Shown: positions 34,400 to 47,038 of the stretch, in pieces | Layout: each line of letters starts with the position of its first letter | Position numbering within the stretch: position 1 is the stretch's first letter | Assembly (NCBI GenBank): GCA_025618425.1 | Contig: CM046833.1 | Span: 3,690,298 to 3,754,297, forward strand | Direction: 5' to 3' | Length of the DNA: 64,000 nt | Source: Heliocidaris tuberculata | Lineage: Eukaryota; Echinodermata; Echinoidea; Camarodonta; Echinometridae | Notes under the pieces: generated by a model | Databases searched by the model: none | The model's input: only the letters and a program-made list of their open reading frames with translations | What the model was told of the DNA's origin: nothing | Translations under genes and position numbers: made by a program

Positions 34400-36501
34400 A
34401 TCATTAATGATGTTGTTGCAGCAGAATCTTTGCAATCCTACTGATTTAAGAGAGGGTAACGAAATTTTTAATCAGAAGGTATATAAGACCCCGATTAAAA
34501 GTTTCCCAATCTGTTATTTCACATTATTGTAGACCAAAAACTCTGTGAAAGGGGAACAAAGCAATATGTTTTTCTAAAATACACAGTCTAAGATCCTAAG
34601 ATATAGGTACGCATTAGATTGTAAAATAAGAGTATATACAGTTTGGGGTCATTTTTCTTTAAGACGAATTACCCCAAAGTGCATGAAAATTAGTAATCGA
34701 TATATATTTTCTTAAAACGTATGTTCTTAGATACTAAAAATTAAAGACATAGTAAATTTTAGGGTATAAGTACATTTTTAATTGAGTTGATTTTCCTTTA
34801 AAAAGACGAAATTACCAAATTTGCATAATGGCAATAACGACTTACCGACGCAGAGAAGGTAATACTTGTTGTAGTTTCTCTTGAATCGCCTATCACACAC
34901 GCACGTAGCTCCATTTTCATGATGGGTACATCCTGAAATGAGCGCAAATGTAGATTTAAATTTTCTTTTAAAATTTTTACCCAAAAATATCATTTGTTTG
35001 TTACCACAACACATCATTTGTTGTTTTTTTTTTCACCACAATATTTATGGCTTACTTTTACTTTGTAACTTTAACATGTTAATAGGTGATTTTTTTTTTC
35101 AACATTAACCCTTTCGAGACAATTTACCACATTTTGTGGTTTGGCTCAATAAATTTTGATTCAGAGCTCTAAAAAATATACCAGATGCATGAGTAGAAAG
35201 AGAAAAAATTTCTTCACACACTATGTCAATTTTCGTTGCATGTCCATATTGTGTTTGATCTCAGGAATTTTTATAACAAGAATAAGCTTTAAAAACCTTA
35301 AATTGGCAACATATTGAGAGGTTCAGAATCATTGTTTTTTTATCCAAATTGGCAATTTTTTCAACTTTTCGACAAAATTTCTAACCATGTATATCGTTTC
35401 CAAAGACATTACACCTTATTGGAACCATGTGGCACTAGAATAAAAATATTTTTATTGCCAATTTGAAGAACAAAATGTGATCAATTTAGCCCTTAAATAA
35501 TTCCTGTCCTGAAAGGGCTAATACATGACTTCGTAAAATGATATCCTTCTTTTAATATAATACCTCCCCTCATCCTCTCCTGTCCTATTCATTGTTCTCC
35601 CTCACTCTTTCTTCATTTTGCATCCCCTTCTCTCCGTAACATATTATAGTACGAATATATTGTAAACATAAGTTATTTTGTACTCTGTATCGTATTATAA
35701 GTCCATGTTTTTTTTTGCTCTATACATTCCATGTATTCAAGACCTTGGGCTGCCATGTGGATTTTGATAAATACCATTTCGATTTCAGTTGCAATTGTAC
35801 CTTATACCGTATTGATGTAGCTGTGATTTCTTATTTATCTTCACCCACACACATAATCATGTACATGAGCGCGCACACACACATACACACACACGCACAC
35901 ACACACCCACACACACCCCACACCCAACACACACGAGCGCAGAGATAAACAATCGCCAAAATATCACGTGTAGCTCAATGGCACTTTCTAACGCTTATGT
36001 ATGCTGATACCATATAAGCTCTTCAAAAAGAGTTCTGCAATTCAAGTTTGAGCATTGATACTCTCGTTTTAAGGTACTATCGTAATCATCATTCAAAAAC
36101 ACAATCCATCCTTCAAACAAATGGAAAAATTCACTGTAAACCTGATAAGAAGGCATTTTGCAACATTTCACTTGTAGACTAACATCGGCCCCACACTCGG
36201 GTGTACTGCATTCCATGGTTAATGATACCAAATTATAGTATGATAGCATATTAACAAAAGAGATATCAACGCTCAAACTTGAATTGCAGAACCTTTTTTG
36301 AAGGGTTTATATCTACTCACGAATGATTCTCCTGCCACCAGCTCGCCTCGCTCTACCACTGTCGATCTCGAAGTTGTTGCCCTCATCGGCGAAAGCAAGG
36401 ACAGCCTCCAAATCTTCCTTCCTGTAGTCAAAGTCGACAGCGGTGACCACAGCGAATAGGAGACTGAATGTCATGACCAGGTATATCACCTTAGACGCCA
36501 T
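33707..36501 (-). CDS. Three-exon gene for a secreted cationic Cys-rich peptide precursor (unknown family)
   Basis: Exons are 36321-36501, 34846-34932 and 33707-33729; the phases fit (1, then 1) and give 96 residues. Residues 1-21 (MASKVIYLVMTFSLLFAVVTA) are a signal peptide. Residues 22-49 are an acidic propiece with DFDYRKEDLEAVL and EGNNFEIDSG. R50-A-R-R53 is a furin-type site. Residues 54-96 are a basic peptide (8 K/R, 3 D/E) with Cys62, 71, 73 and 88 (C-x8-C-x-C-x14-C) and the tail GQGAGEI. Signal, acidic propiece and cationic cystine peptide is the layout of many antimicrobial and some signalling peptides. It differs from the six-cysteine pattern of strongylocins, and no family is assigned. 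A TATTTAT motif lies about 100 bases upstream of the start. Confidence 0.7.
33926..33946. repeat. G homopolymer
   Basis: A G-rich run after a T run, within intron 2 of the peptide gene. Confidence 0.9.
34154..34400 (+). mobile_element. SINE 3' fragment with long (ATT)n tail
   Basis: GTGCCATGAACGTCACGCC, then TGACCTGAGCGCTATACAAG, leads into about 190 bp of ATT repeats. The same box with an ATT tail occurs at 57509-57625 and a related one near 50720. It lies in intron 2 of the peptide gene. Confidence 0.7.
34846..34932 (-). CDS. Peptide gene exon 2: the four cysteines
   Basis: The acceptor catttcag and donor g|gtaag bound 87 nt. With the split codon it encodes R-CTHHENGATCVC and DRRFKRNYNKYYLLCV, holding all four cysteines and most of the positive charge. 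Confidence 0.7.
35105..35522. repeat. Dispersed repeat in the peptide gene intron
   Basis: It ends with AAAATGTGATCAATTTAGC and AATAATTCCTGTCCTGAAAG, which recur at 40475-40530 in the same orientation. The left end starts with AACCCTTTCGAGACAA. A noncoding dispersed element. Confidence 0.5.
35870..35940. repeat. (CA)n microsatellite
   Basis: Imperfect CA repeats with CCCACAC interruptions. Confidence 0.9.
36006..36312. mobile_element. Fold-back element abutting the splice donor of peptide exon 1
   Basis: AGAGTTCTGCAATTCAAGTT-type sequence at 36006-36060 is inverted at 36262-36312 (AACTTGAATTGCAGAACC). The right end stops two bases from the donor of exon 1. Confidence 0.7.
36321..36501 (-). 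CDS. Peptide gene exon 1: signal peptide, propiece and cleavage site
   Basis: The ATG is at 36499-36501. The frame reaches the donor c|gtgagt (36315-36320), leaving phase 1. It encodes residues 1-60, including the RARR site and AGGRRII. Without splicing it would stop two codons later. Confidence 0.75.
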
Positions 36502-38000
36502 CTAGTGGGTTATAATGGAGAAGAATGAAGTGTGGTGATTGCATCACACGATGATCCGGCAATAGCTCAGACAAACATATGCCCCGGGCTTCGTTTTGTC
36601 AAATAAATAGGATTAAGATTAAGGCTAAGTTTAAATCTTGTGTAGGGTTAATATTTAGGATTAGGGTTATGGCTGGGTATAGTACTGGGTCCATGATTGA
36701 GGTTCAGAATTCGGTTAGTCTGTTAGAAATTGACCTAGAAGCAATTACTGTAGGCGGAGGACGAGTTGATGTCCCTCACACAAAATTCAAACAAGGAGTT
36801 ATCACAGTTCTGTGATAACTCCTTGATTCAAGCAAATTGAGTGTTACAGTATTGTTTTGAAAATACTATTCCGTTCTAAAATTTTGACTCGATTCGGGAT
36901 ATCCCAATTCCATTAAAGTCAATTGAGAGTGTCATGAAAAGCACAATAAAAGACATCGAGTGGAATTTGTCAGGGGTTGCGGAGCGTTTTTGAAAGTGTG
37001 TTGGGGGGGGGGGGGGCTGATGTGATATCCCTCATTAATGACAATTTTCGAACCTTTTTTCCGAGGTTTTATAACACGTGTCTACTCAAAGAAGTGTGGG
37101 GGCTGCGACCCCCCCCCCTTCCGAGGCCCATTTTTGTTTACCAAAATGAAATCCGTATATGTTCACTGTCGTTTTCTAACTGTTGGCATGTCGCATAGGC
37201 TTCTAGAAAACAAAATAGATAAATTGGTCTTTAACGCGCATACGGTCCTAATTTTGTAACTGCTTCAGGATAGATTCATGCATTTAGCTAAATACGTACA
37301 CTAACTAATATGATCCAGGAAATAAAATGCTAAACATTGAACGCAAATACGAAATAATTACCTTGAGTCAGTTGTTGCGGCTAAAATTCTTAAAGCAGGA
37401 TCCAGTAGTTAAATTATGATTTTCCAAGGACGAATAGAGACTTCAAAATGTTAAAAACCCTCGATTTCTTTTACCAATGAATTTTAAATTCTCAAGGTCC
37501 TTAGTTTTATACCTTTCACTTTGCACTAACCATTTCCCCTAATACTGAAATCTGTGCCGTCATGTTGTCTTCGCGGAGATTACTTAATTACCAATTAAGA
37601 GGCATGTGAGAGGTTAATGACGGAGATTCCTTAGAAATAATTATAGACAAGTCTTTTAAAAACAACTGTTGCCAAACCTTCTTTTAGGTTTCGTGCTTAA
37701 TAAGTTAACGTTTTATTAGGTTTTTTATTAGGATGGCTGGGTAATTAACATCCAGTTTTAATTGGTACACGAATAAAATCTACAAGAGAATGAAAGGGGG
37801 TAACAAGGAAATGCGGACAGTGAGAGAAAGAGAGAGAGAGAGAGAGAAAATGAGATGTGTTTATCTGTTATTCAAGATGCAGCTGGATGGTTCTTCAATT
37901 TGATCATAGTATGCTGAAAAGCTTAAGCATCAGTGGCATAACATTATCTTCATTATCATTTTTTGATCATATTTTCCTAGAATGTCAACATATTACTGAA
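36502..38000. other. Upstream of the peptide gene; no gene recognised
   Basis: It holds 'ggattagggtta' words (36600-36690), a perfect 15-16-bp hairpin CAAGGAGTTATCACAG/CTGTGATAACTCCTTG at 36794-36827, a G run near 37003 and (GA)n near 37826-37850. No coding exon was recognised. Confidence 0.45.
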
Positions 38001-39480
38001 TGTTTAAATGCATTTCAATTCATTTCAATTTAATTTCAATTTCACTTTATTGTCCAATATTGGATTTTTTGCTGACATTCTACAAACATACAAATATCAA
38101 AATAACTTGACATAGACATTGCATCATATGTAAGTTTTACTTGCATGATTATGAAAAGAAACAAGTGAATGTTCGAATAAAAAACAGACAAAATTCTAAA
38201 CAAAAAGGCCTAGCCAGACTCAAGTCCTCCCAACCCCCACAAAGAAAAAGAAAAAGAAAAGAGTAATTAATAGATAACAAATGAAATCAAGTGAAATAAA
38301 TTGTCACAGGAAACAAAATTAATGATGTAATTTGCAAGCATGCTTTCCAGTAATACTTTAATATGTATTCCAAAATTATGACTGAAAACCACTGACAATG
38401 TTACTTCCTAAATCTCAATAAATGTATCCGTCAGATCACGTATATAAAGCGAGGTGTTAGGATCATAAATTCAATTACATTTAAATTTCGCACATTCACT
38501 GGCACGTTTCTAATTTCGTCATTGATATTTGTAGCGGCGTGATTGACAAGGACCCTAAACATGTACAATCCAACGAAGGGCTTATTTTATTTATGATTAC
38601 AGTGCATCTGAAGGTAAAATGGTATGTTTTTATTCATTTAGGGTGCATATCAATTTCGTTCAAAACAATAAATGGGGGTAGATGTTTGCGTCATTCGGGA
38701 TTTTATTTTTGACGTCATGATTCAAATAGATCTATGGGTATAATGCGGGGAGATTATTAAAGCTGCCAGAAGATGAAATTTGGGGAAGAGAAGGGGCAAA
38801 CGGATAGGGAACAACAAAGGAAAGATGACACTGTTGAGATTTCTGCCAAAATAACACCTACATGTTTACATAAAATTATATTTGTCAGTGAATGGAAGAT
38901 ATAATTACATTAAAAACAAATCCCTTCAATCTGATCCTCTGTCAGATCTGCATGTAAATAACTGTGGAAGGTTTGAAGAGAAAAAGGAATAATTACTCAC
39001 ATGAAATGTAACTTCTTTTGAAAAAAAAACAACAACAAACAAACAAACCAAAAAACAAACTTGCAGCTCAAAAGTTGATATTGTGTGTATTTGCAAAGGT
39101 TGTACAAAGTCAATCATATCATACTGAAAGCATCAAGAAAGAAAAGGAACAAAGTGAATAATATTATCGTAGTACCAAAAATTTACAGGGAAACACATAT
39201 CAAGGATGAAAATAAATAATAAAGTAAAGAGCAAAGGGTATCAACAACAATATGCATGCATACTATTGCCTATCTCTCCAAAATGAAATATGATTTCAAT
39301 AAAAAAAAAATAAAAAAAAGAGAGACGGGGGGGGGGGGGCAGAAAGGGTGGGTTGAAGGGGATAGAGCAAATATACAGACTAAATATATAGTTAGGTCTG
39401 TTCAGCCCATAATTTTGAGTTTTGGGGACAGAGTTTACAAAAGCACCAATCTTTACAGATGTACTTGTTAGGACAATACC
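38001..39480. other. Stretch without a recognised gene
   Basis: LINE-tail-like TTTCAATTTAATTTCAATT with CTTTATTGTCC occurs at about 38020-38060. Otherwise it is AT-rich, with an A-rich/G-run block at 39300-39340. Confidence 0.4.
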
Positions 39481-39489
39481 TTTATTTTT

Positions 39490-39870
39490 TTTTCCCACAG
39501 GACCCATCGAATCAGACTACATCTTCATGCAAAATTATGCCAGCTTTTGCAATTTACATGCATCAAATCAGTAAGTCCATTGACAAGGTAAATATCAATG
39601 GCTTAAAATGATCCAAACTTTTTATATATGTATTTCTTGTCTCAATAGCTTTATATTTTTCCACAGGACCCATCGAATTAAATCTCATCTTCAAGCAAAA
39701 TTATGCTAATTTATGCCAATTATTGTACTATATACCTAGACAAGGTAAAAATCAAAGTGCTTGAAAATGTACCAAACTTTCCATATATTTTTGTTGTGCC
39801 TACAGATTTATTTTTTCCCACAGGACCCATAAAAATAACCCACATCTCCCCAAATTTCCCAAATTGATGC
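39490..39870. repeat. Tandem repeat of about 165 bp
   Basis: CCCACAGGACCCATCGAAT starts units near 39496, 39662 and 39821. Each continues with a TCATCTTCAAGCAAAATTATG-like phrase and a 'tttccatatat' phrase. The last unit is partial. Confidence 0.7.
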
Positions 39871-40839
39871 AAATTATGGAATTACGTGTATCCAAATGTT
39901 ATTACCTTTAATTATGTAACCATTTAAGAGTTTTAGCTCTTCAACACGTAAATATATTTGCATTAAAATCAAGAAATACACTCTTTTCATTTACCTTACC
40001 TTCTTTATCATTGAGTATCGAATTTGAAGTGCTGGTACAGTCGTTTATTGATATACCATTGAAAATTTGTTTTATGTATTAATATGCATAAATTATAATA
40101 AAATAGTTTTTAAAAAGTCAAGGAATATACTCAGAATATCACATTCAGCATAGTCATTTCATTAACCTGACCTTATTCACTAATACGTTACAAATTTGAG
40201 GTGCTGGTATAGTCAATTCTTGATATGTCATTGGAAATGTGCATTATGCATAAATATGAATGAATTATAATTAACTGCCATTAAAAAAACAACAACACAG
40301 TATTATTGTAATAATTAATGTTATTTTAATTTTGATTGAATTAACCTATGTGGTAGAATATGAAGCCTTTCCACATTTATTCTGTGAGTATAGCATGGAA
40401 TATGTTTTTATGTATAAATTAGCATAAATTGAACCATGTAGCAAAAAAAAAGATAAATATTATTGTTGCCAATTTGAAACACAAAATGTGATCAATTTAG
40501 CGCTTAAATAATTCCTGTCCTGAAAGGGTTAAGAGAGAGAAAGGGAAAAAAGAAGATGGAGTGAAAGGGAAACACACAGGGCGAGGGTGAGAAAGAATGA
40601 GAGGGGAGGGGCGAGACTGGGAATACTTTAAAATACACCCACTCGGTTTTAGATGCCAATATATCGTCGCTCATTTCACGAAGTGGCACGAACGACCACG
40701 GATCTTTCAAAACACATTCTGAGAAAAACGCGATTTAAATTTTTCATACTTAAAACTGCAAATTTGACGTGATATTATGATGTAAATTTGATAGATTTAC
40801 ATATGTTTAGAACGAGAAGAATCTTGTTTACCCATTCAT

Positions 40840-41145
40840 CAGGGCTGTCAACTTTGGGGAACTGCTTGGAGGGAGATTCGTGATTTTTTTTTCTCTCATA
40901 CCCAATTTTTTTGGTCTCTTTTGAAGTCTAAAAATCTCTGACAAGAAAAAAAAAGAAAAAAGAAGAAGGTCCTCAGCATTTTGGGGTCTCTTTTGAAGTC
41001 CAAAAATCTCTGACAAGCTATCATTTTACACGTTTGGAGGGAGGTTTTTTCATAAAGCGGGAGATTTACATGCTTGGCGGGAGAGCGGGAGAATTAGCGT
41101 CGTGGCGTGAGACTCCCTCCAAATGCGGGAGGGTTGACAGCCCTG
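40840..41145. mobile_element. hAT-like MITE
   Basis: The terminal inverted repeat CAGGGCTGTCAAC appears at the left (40840) and its complement GTTGACAGCCCTG at the right (to 41145). CATTCAT is repeated directly on both sides (40833-40839, 41146-41152). The interior has inverted GGAGGGAG/CTCCCTCC and two ATCTCTGACAAG phrases. Confidence 0.85.
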
Positions 41146-44100
41146 CATTCATGAAGAGAAATAGCGTTATTCGTGTGAAATTTTAACAGGCTGGTGCGAG
41201 GCGGCAAACATTCGTGTCACTTCGTGAACAAATAGTACGCGTAATCTGGTATGTACCGTATGCCCTTTTGCATTCAAGAAGTGAAACGCATGAATTCGTT
41301 TTTCCCTTTTTTTTTTCATGAAGTGACACATTGAATGCGTGCAAGCACCGTGCGCTCAAATCACCATAACGTTAGAAAAAAAAATGCGCAAACGTTTGTG
41401 TCACTTCGTGAAGTAACTGGTTTGCATTTTTGAGGTCCGTGTTACTTTGATCACACTTTTTTTTCAGAATCAAAATGATACTTGAAACTTTTTAAAGTGA
41501 TAAATGATGGATAATAAATGCTAAAAAGGAGGGGGGGGGGGAGAAGAATGAGAATTGACATTTTACTCTATTTTTGGCGTTCTAGCCACTTCGTGAAATG
41601 AACGACGATATAATCTAATCCCAAGTCACAGATCACTTGTTTTGATTAGAGAGAATTGCCTTCGTTCTTAAGTATACAAGCATATGAATCCAAGTTATTT
41701 CAGTCCAATTTTCTTGATTTCATTACGAATGCATGCTGTTTGTATACAGATAGACTTTAGTAGTTAAACCAATACCTTCTCCATGCAACATCTTATTCAC
41801 GTGATTACCGCTTATGTAGGCGGTAGTGCACTTCACAAATATTCTAGAAATCAATATTTGGACAGGGATTTGTCAGGGTAATGTTGGAAATTGGGAAATT
41901 ATATAAACGTAATTCGGGCATTTGTTTGACCAAAATGACACAGAAAAGATAAGTAGAATAACGATAAGTAGAATAACGATAAATGAACATCAAAACTAAA
42001 CGTCTATTCAAAATAAATATTTCAACATTTTCCTTTTTTTTTTTTAAATTAGGTGTATCAGAAACTATACGATATGGCTTTCTTCTTTAAAATGTAATCT
42101 GAACAATAAAAACACCGGGGACATGAAAGAGAGAGGATGTGAAGGGGGGGGGGGGTGAATAAAGAGGGAGAGAGGGGGGAGAAGGAGGAGAGTAACAGGG
42201 AAAAAGAGAAGGGTTGGGAGGCAGGAGATGCACTGAAAAGCAGAGAGTTGACAAAAAGAGTAGTAGTATTTTAATGAGAAAAAAAAGTGAAAGAAAGAGA
42301 GAGAGAGAGAGAGAGATGGGGATGAGGGGTGGGGTAGGGAGAGAGAAAGGGGGATGAGGCGGATGCGTCAAAATTCATACACACCTCTAGATACCAATCA
42401 TCTAATGACGAAATCATACATCATAGGTGTTAGTGAGAGTGAAGAATATTTTGTGAACAGAAGGTTATTTCAGTCCAATATCTTGATTTCATTACACATG
42501 TAGATGTATTCTAGATGGGAATTGGTTCTAATATAAACGGCTCCTTCCCAAATACGTCATCATGTGCTTCCTTTTTCGAGGGGCCATGATGTATCTCGGC
42601 AATATGAAAATATTCCATGTAATCTAGGATCGTTAACATATTCATTTTATAATTTTGCTACTACATGTATAGGCCTATACGATATGGCAAAAGAGCAACG
42701 CACATTGTGTGTTTAACAAAGTCGACAAAGCTGACAAGGAATACATTATTAATGCATCGTGCTTAACGTTAGCAACTTTCATCATGAATAGTTTTACAGT
42801 CGACGGGAAAGGAATATTATGAATTGGCTAGAAGGGATGACTTCTTAACCTTTCGTTTGCCACATTAAGTGCAAATTAGGACAATGATAGGAACCAATTA
42901 ACCAAAGGATATGCACACACAAATTGTACAATAACCCACCTTTGGGTTTAACTAGCTACCTGATAATCCCTTAACCAGCTGTATGTACTAATTTTTATAC
43001 TGAAAATTGCTGACTTAACATGAAGATGTTGGTAAAACTCCCTCTTGAGAAATATACTGTGCCATGGACATGTCATTTAGTAGCACGTAAAGAGTAATTG
43101 AGCATAAGGTCTTTTTGTATGGCAAGATGATGAAGGCAGAACAGCTTGGATCAAGGGGTAATGCATCACTAGCGTACCCAAGGGGGGGGGGCAGAGTGCC
43201 CCCCTGACAACTTTTGACAGAATTTTTTTTTTTTTTTTGCTTGTCAGAGAATTCTGGACCCCATAAATCTTATACTCCCCCACTGAACGACTTTTGGAGC
43301 GCTGGGAATGTTTTTTTTTTTTTGGAATGCATGCATTGACAATTCTTATCCCTCTGCGAGGTCGTTTGCATTCTTCAAAGACCAATTTGTTACGATCCAA
43401 AATCCACAAAAGATAAGACTCGAACAAAAGATGTTATACTTTTAGATGAAATGTGGTTTCTCTTTAATACATTGTATTTACAAATATCGTGTCATGGAAA
43501 TATATTGAAAAAAATACAAATATTAAGCCTACATTTAGTACATGTTCTTAAATTAGCAAAGACTTACGATTTCTCAGCTGGGAAACTCCTAATCCACAGA
43601 ATATGAATGCAAGGTATGAATCCAGAATGTTCTTGAAGTGTAGAGTAAGTTGGCTGCTAAATCACAATGATAAATCCAAATAGAAAATCCAAATGGTATG
43701 GTGTCCAACTGGTAAAAGAAGATTCCAGAAGATTCAGCCGAAGAATGTCCAAGATAATTCGGGAAGTCATCGATGTCGATGACGATGTCAAATACGATGT
43801 CAAGAATGATGTCCAAGGTTAAGTCCAAGATGAGGTCCAAGACGATCTCGACAGGTTGATATCAATAAGATCAATATCAGATGGTGATAACTGAGAACTT
43901 ATGCAATATATGCTCCACGATGTTAGTCAGGTATAAATTCTGAAATTTCTGTGCAAGCTCCTAGCTTATATACAATCTGAACCCTTAATTAGAATTTTCT
44001 ACCTTCCACTACAACATTCATGAAGGTTTGGAACTCTCTTGTAAGTTTCTACATACTTCTAATTGTAACAAACAAAAGAAGGGCATTCCAATGATCTATT

Positions 44101-44536
44101 TATAGACTCATTGCAACGTTACATTCTTACTAAAAAAGTTCATGCAAAGGTCAGGATAGCCAACATGTTACAGCACGTAATTACATTGTTACTATCATAC
44201 AGTACATCACACATAATGTAATGATCTAGAATGTTCTTCCACTACTGGATGTGCATTATTTTATAAGTAATTGATGATTCTTTCACTGTTTCAGAGTACA
44301 CTGACTTTTCACATCTAAATAATGATTTCTCTTCTAGAAATTTCTATGCTCAGAAATACATAAAGAGAACTGGAAAACAGCTTCCTTCCAAAAGATGCTT
44401 CAATTATGTAACAATATATTAGACATGTATTGTACAAGGGCCCTATAAAATATTAAGTTATTAAGGAAGAAGATTTATTTCATTTGTTTGTTATTTTATC
44501 TGTTGGTGTTATCCTCTATCTCCCCCTCTGTCTCCC

Positions 44537-44574
<38 letters not shown>

Positions 44575-44720
44575 AGTGTTGCTGTTTCTTTCTTTTCTTC
44601 CTCCCCATTCTGCTTCTCTTCTTCCACCCCCTCTCTCTCACTCCATTATTGGAAACATGAGAGAAAATGGTGGTTTGGTTTAAACATCAAGGCTCCTCTT
44701 TACGCTCGGTCTCACAGCAC

Positions 44721-44767
<47 letters not shown>

Positions 44768-44775
44768 GAGAGAGA

Positions 44776-44812
<37 letters not shown>

Positions 44813-44984
44813 ACAAACCGAATAAATCACTCTGTTAGAAACAAAAAGTTTATTATTTCTTCTATAAGACGTCTTCTGGAAATGAAATATTAAACATTTT
44901 GTGTCTAACGGAATGATTTATTCTGTCTGTGTGTCTCTCGTGGCAAAACTTTTTAACTCTCTCTTTCTCTCTATATATAACTGT

Positions 44985-45021
<37 letters not shown>

Positions 45022-45049
45022 CTCACACAAAAAAAAGTTTGGAAACTCA
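41146..45049. other. Stretch without a recognised gene
   Basis: It includes GA/GGGA-rich low complexity (42125-42355), a G run and T runs near 43180-43330, (CT)n at 44538-44572, and TA/GA/CA runs at 44719-44810. The frame at 43589-43840 on the - strand is a run of I-L-D-x repeats from 'gatgtc' tandem words. No gene was recognised. Confidence 0.45.
44719..45020. repeat. (TA)n, (GA)n and (CA)n microsatellites
   Basis: TA, GA and CA runs lie at 44719-44808. A second TA run is at about 44988-45018. The intervening 44815-44930 contains an inverted pair around 'gaaatattaaacat'. Confidence 0.85.
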
Positions 45050-45054
45050 AGTTC

Positions 45055-45440
45055 GATCGATTATATCTCTCTTGTCATGTCATAATCATCGCTTTGCTTA
45101 GTATCATAGTGCAAGTGTTTTTATTCTTCTTTAAAATACCATATCGGTTACGATTTTTTAGTCATGGAATGAGCAGTACATCAGAATAAGGGGCAGGGTC
45201 AAAAGTGAAAAGTTGCAATATTCACTCACTGGTAAGCACTGGTATTGTTATGCCGAGCACTCTTTTTTCTCTTTTTGACATAAGAGTGTTATTTTTGTAA
45301 ATGACTGTGGGGCTATTGTTCCCAACTGGTCATCCATGAATGCCAAATTCTAAAGAATCCTGAAAACGAAATTAATTCAATGTCGAAATTTCAAACATGA
45401 AAATAAAAATTTATTTGAATTGAATCTATTCTAATTTTGT
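45055..45440. repeat. Dispersed repeat, compact copy
   Basis: Collinear with 21405-21520 joined to 22690-22990. It shows the arrangement without the 1.2-kb interval present there. Confidence 0.65.
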
Positions 45441-45464
45441 TTATGGTATAATGATGTTAAATCA

Positions 45465-46310
45465 GGTCAGTGGCCGATCTACAAAGGGGGAAACCGGCCC
45501 GTGTCCCCACCCCCTTTTGAAACCCAACTGGCATACCTTAAGTACACAATGAAAAATATTGCCCCCTTTATTGAGTACTTTTACAGCACTGTGCCCCCTC
45601 TTTTAGAAAATCCTGGATCCGCCCCTGAATCAGGTCATTCCAAATGACAAGGTGTGTGTGTGTGGGGGGGGGGGGGGGGGGAGTCAATTTGAACTCTGAC
45701 GTCTTGGTATGCCCCTTTTCCTTCGTTTTATCTGTTGGGTGACGAACACCGATGGCTAGCTTAGCAAACGAGGCGTCATGTGACTGACGCTCCATCTGAG
45801 AGTGGTCGTACTTAAGTATGTACATGTATTTATTCATTGATCTTCATTGACACATCCATCAAAATTTTGTTCGAATAAAAAGTCAATAATCAGAACAATA
45901 ATCATGATAATAACAGTAACACATGAATACATTAAAACATTATTACAAGTTTAACATCAGCAGTAGAGACAAACAAATTCTCATAATTCATCAACTAATA
46001 TCAGATTATGTACAAGTAAAGTATGGTGATGAGAAAAAGAGCCAATATACTATGTAAAATGAACAGTGCACATTGGGTAGAGCTTCTGGAACACGAGCCA
46101 ACTGCCTTCATAGGTTTGACTAGGTACGTAATAATGCAATTGGAATTAGGGGCGGAACAAAGATTACTTTAAAAAGGGGGCCCAATGCTGAAATAGTACA
46201 CCATCAAAGGGTAATATTTTGCGTTGTGTATTCTTAAAGTATACCAGTTGGGTTTCAAAAGAGGGGGCACGGACCGGTTTTCCCTCTCTGTAACTCCCCC
46301 ACACATTGAA
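45465..46310. repeat. Inverted pair of 'cccccttttgaaaccca' sequence
   Basis: The left arm (about 45465-45640) has CCCCCTTTTGAAACCCAACT and GGATCCGCCCC. The right arm (about 46140-46310) has AGTTGGGTTTCAAAAGAGGG and GGGGCGGAACAAAG. A related single fragment lies at 59600-59680. G runs near 45664-45681. Probably a decayed DNA transposon derivative. Confidence 0.55.
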
Positions 46311-46414
46311 ATGATTCCTCGTAAGCAACACCTTTAGTTCTATCTGTTTCCAGGCATTTGTATCATATTTTTTTTAAGGCCTAGTTTCTTTTTCATCTGT
46401 TTGTTGACGAATGA

Positions 46415-46595
46415 GGAAAGGTCTCACCGCCCATACGCCGGGGTTTCCTCAGACAAAGCACGTCGTGGAAATTGTAATATGCGTGGCCTGTCGTCGAGTA
46501 GGCGATCACTCTGCACTGTATTAGGATTTAACACGAACGAGTCAATAAATCATTTGAACGTATATAAAATGGTGATAATGTAAACATTAAACATC
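46415..46595. repeat. Dispersed repeat, copy B
   Basis: Same orientation and order as 2220-2435: GAAAGGTCTCACCG, GGCGATCACTCTGCACTGTA, GTAAACATTAAACAT. Confidence 0.65.
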
Positions 46596-46907
46596 CTAAC
46601 CCCATTAACCATTAAATCCGAAAATGCTCTTTCTGTAATTCATTACTCTTATTATAAAAATAGAGTTTAAACTCTTTCAAAATATAATCATTTTGAATAC
46701 GGGCATCATGGGCATAGTAACTGTAGGAAAGCCATGTATGATGAAATAATAGGCCGACATATATCATAATTCCAACGTTGATAATCATTTTTTCGTTGAG
46801 TTGGCCAACGAAACAATATGGTAGGATACCCTTTTCCTGAAAATTAGAAATTTTAAGGAGTACGTTATATATGCCCCTGTACCTACACCAATGAAGAAAT
46901 GATGTTC

Positions 46908-47038
46908 TTACACTTTCTCGCAGAGAGTTCTAGGCCGATCATAGGTACAAGGATAGTCGTGCAGGTTCATTGCACCAAGCAACAATACTATACAGTTCTC
47001 AGTCTCGTACGAGTTGGGTTGACCAGGAGCCCACCAAG
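46908..47038 (-). CDS. Lectin membrane gene exon 12 (C-terminal half of C-type lectin domain)
   Basis: The acceptor ttaacag is followed by 131 nt to TAA (46908-46910), phase 1: WWAPGQPNSYETENC, AMNLHDYPCTYDRPR, TLCEKV. The same exon is duplicated intact at 9945-10075 and as relics beside it. Confidence 0.9.

Noticed and set aside
34135..34407. A frame reading as Ile/Leu-rich membrane segments
   Set aside because: Translation of the (ATT)n tail of a SINE fragment.
33707..36501. Calling the peptide a strongylocin or defensin
   Set aside because: It has four cysteines with different spacing; similarity is in precursor layout only.
43589..43840. A frame with repeated I-L-D residues
   Set aside because: It translates short tandem 'gatgtcgatgac/gatgtccaag' words.
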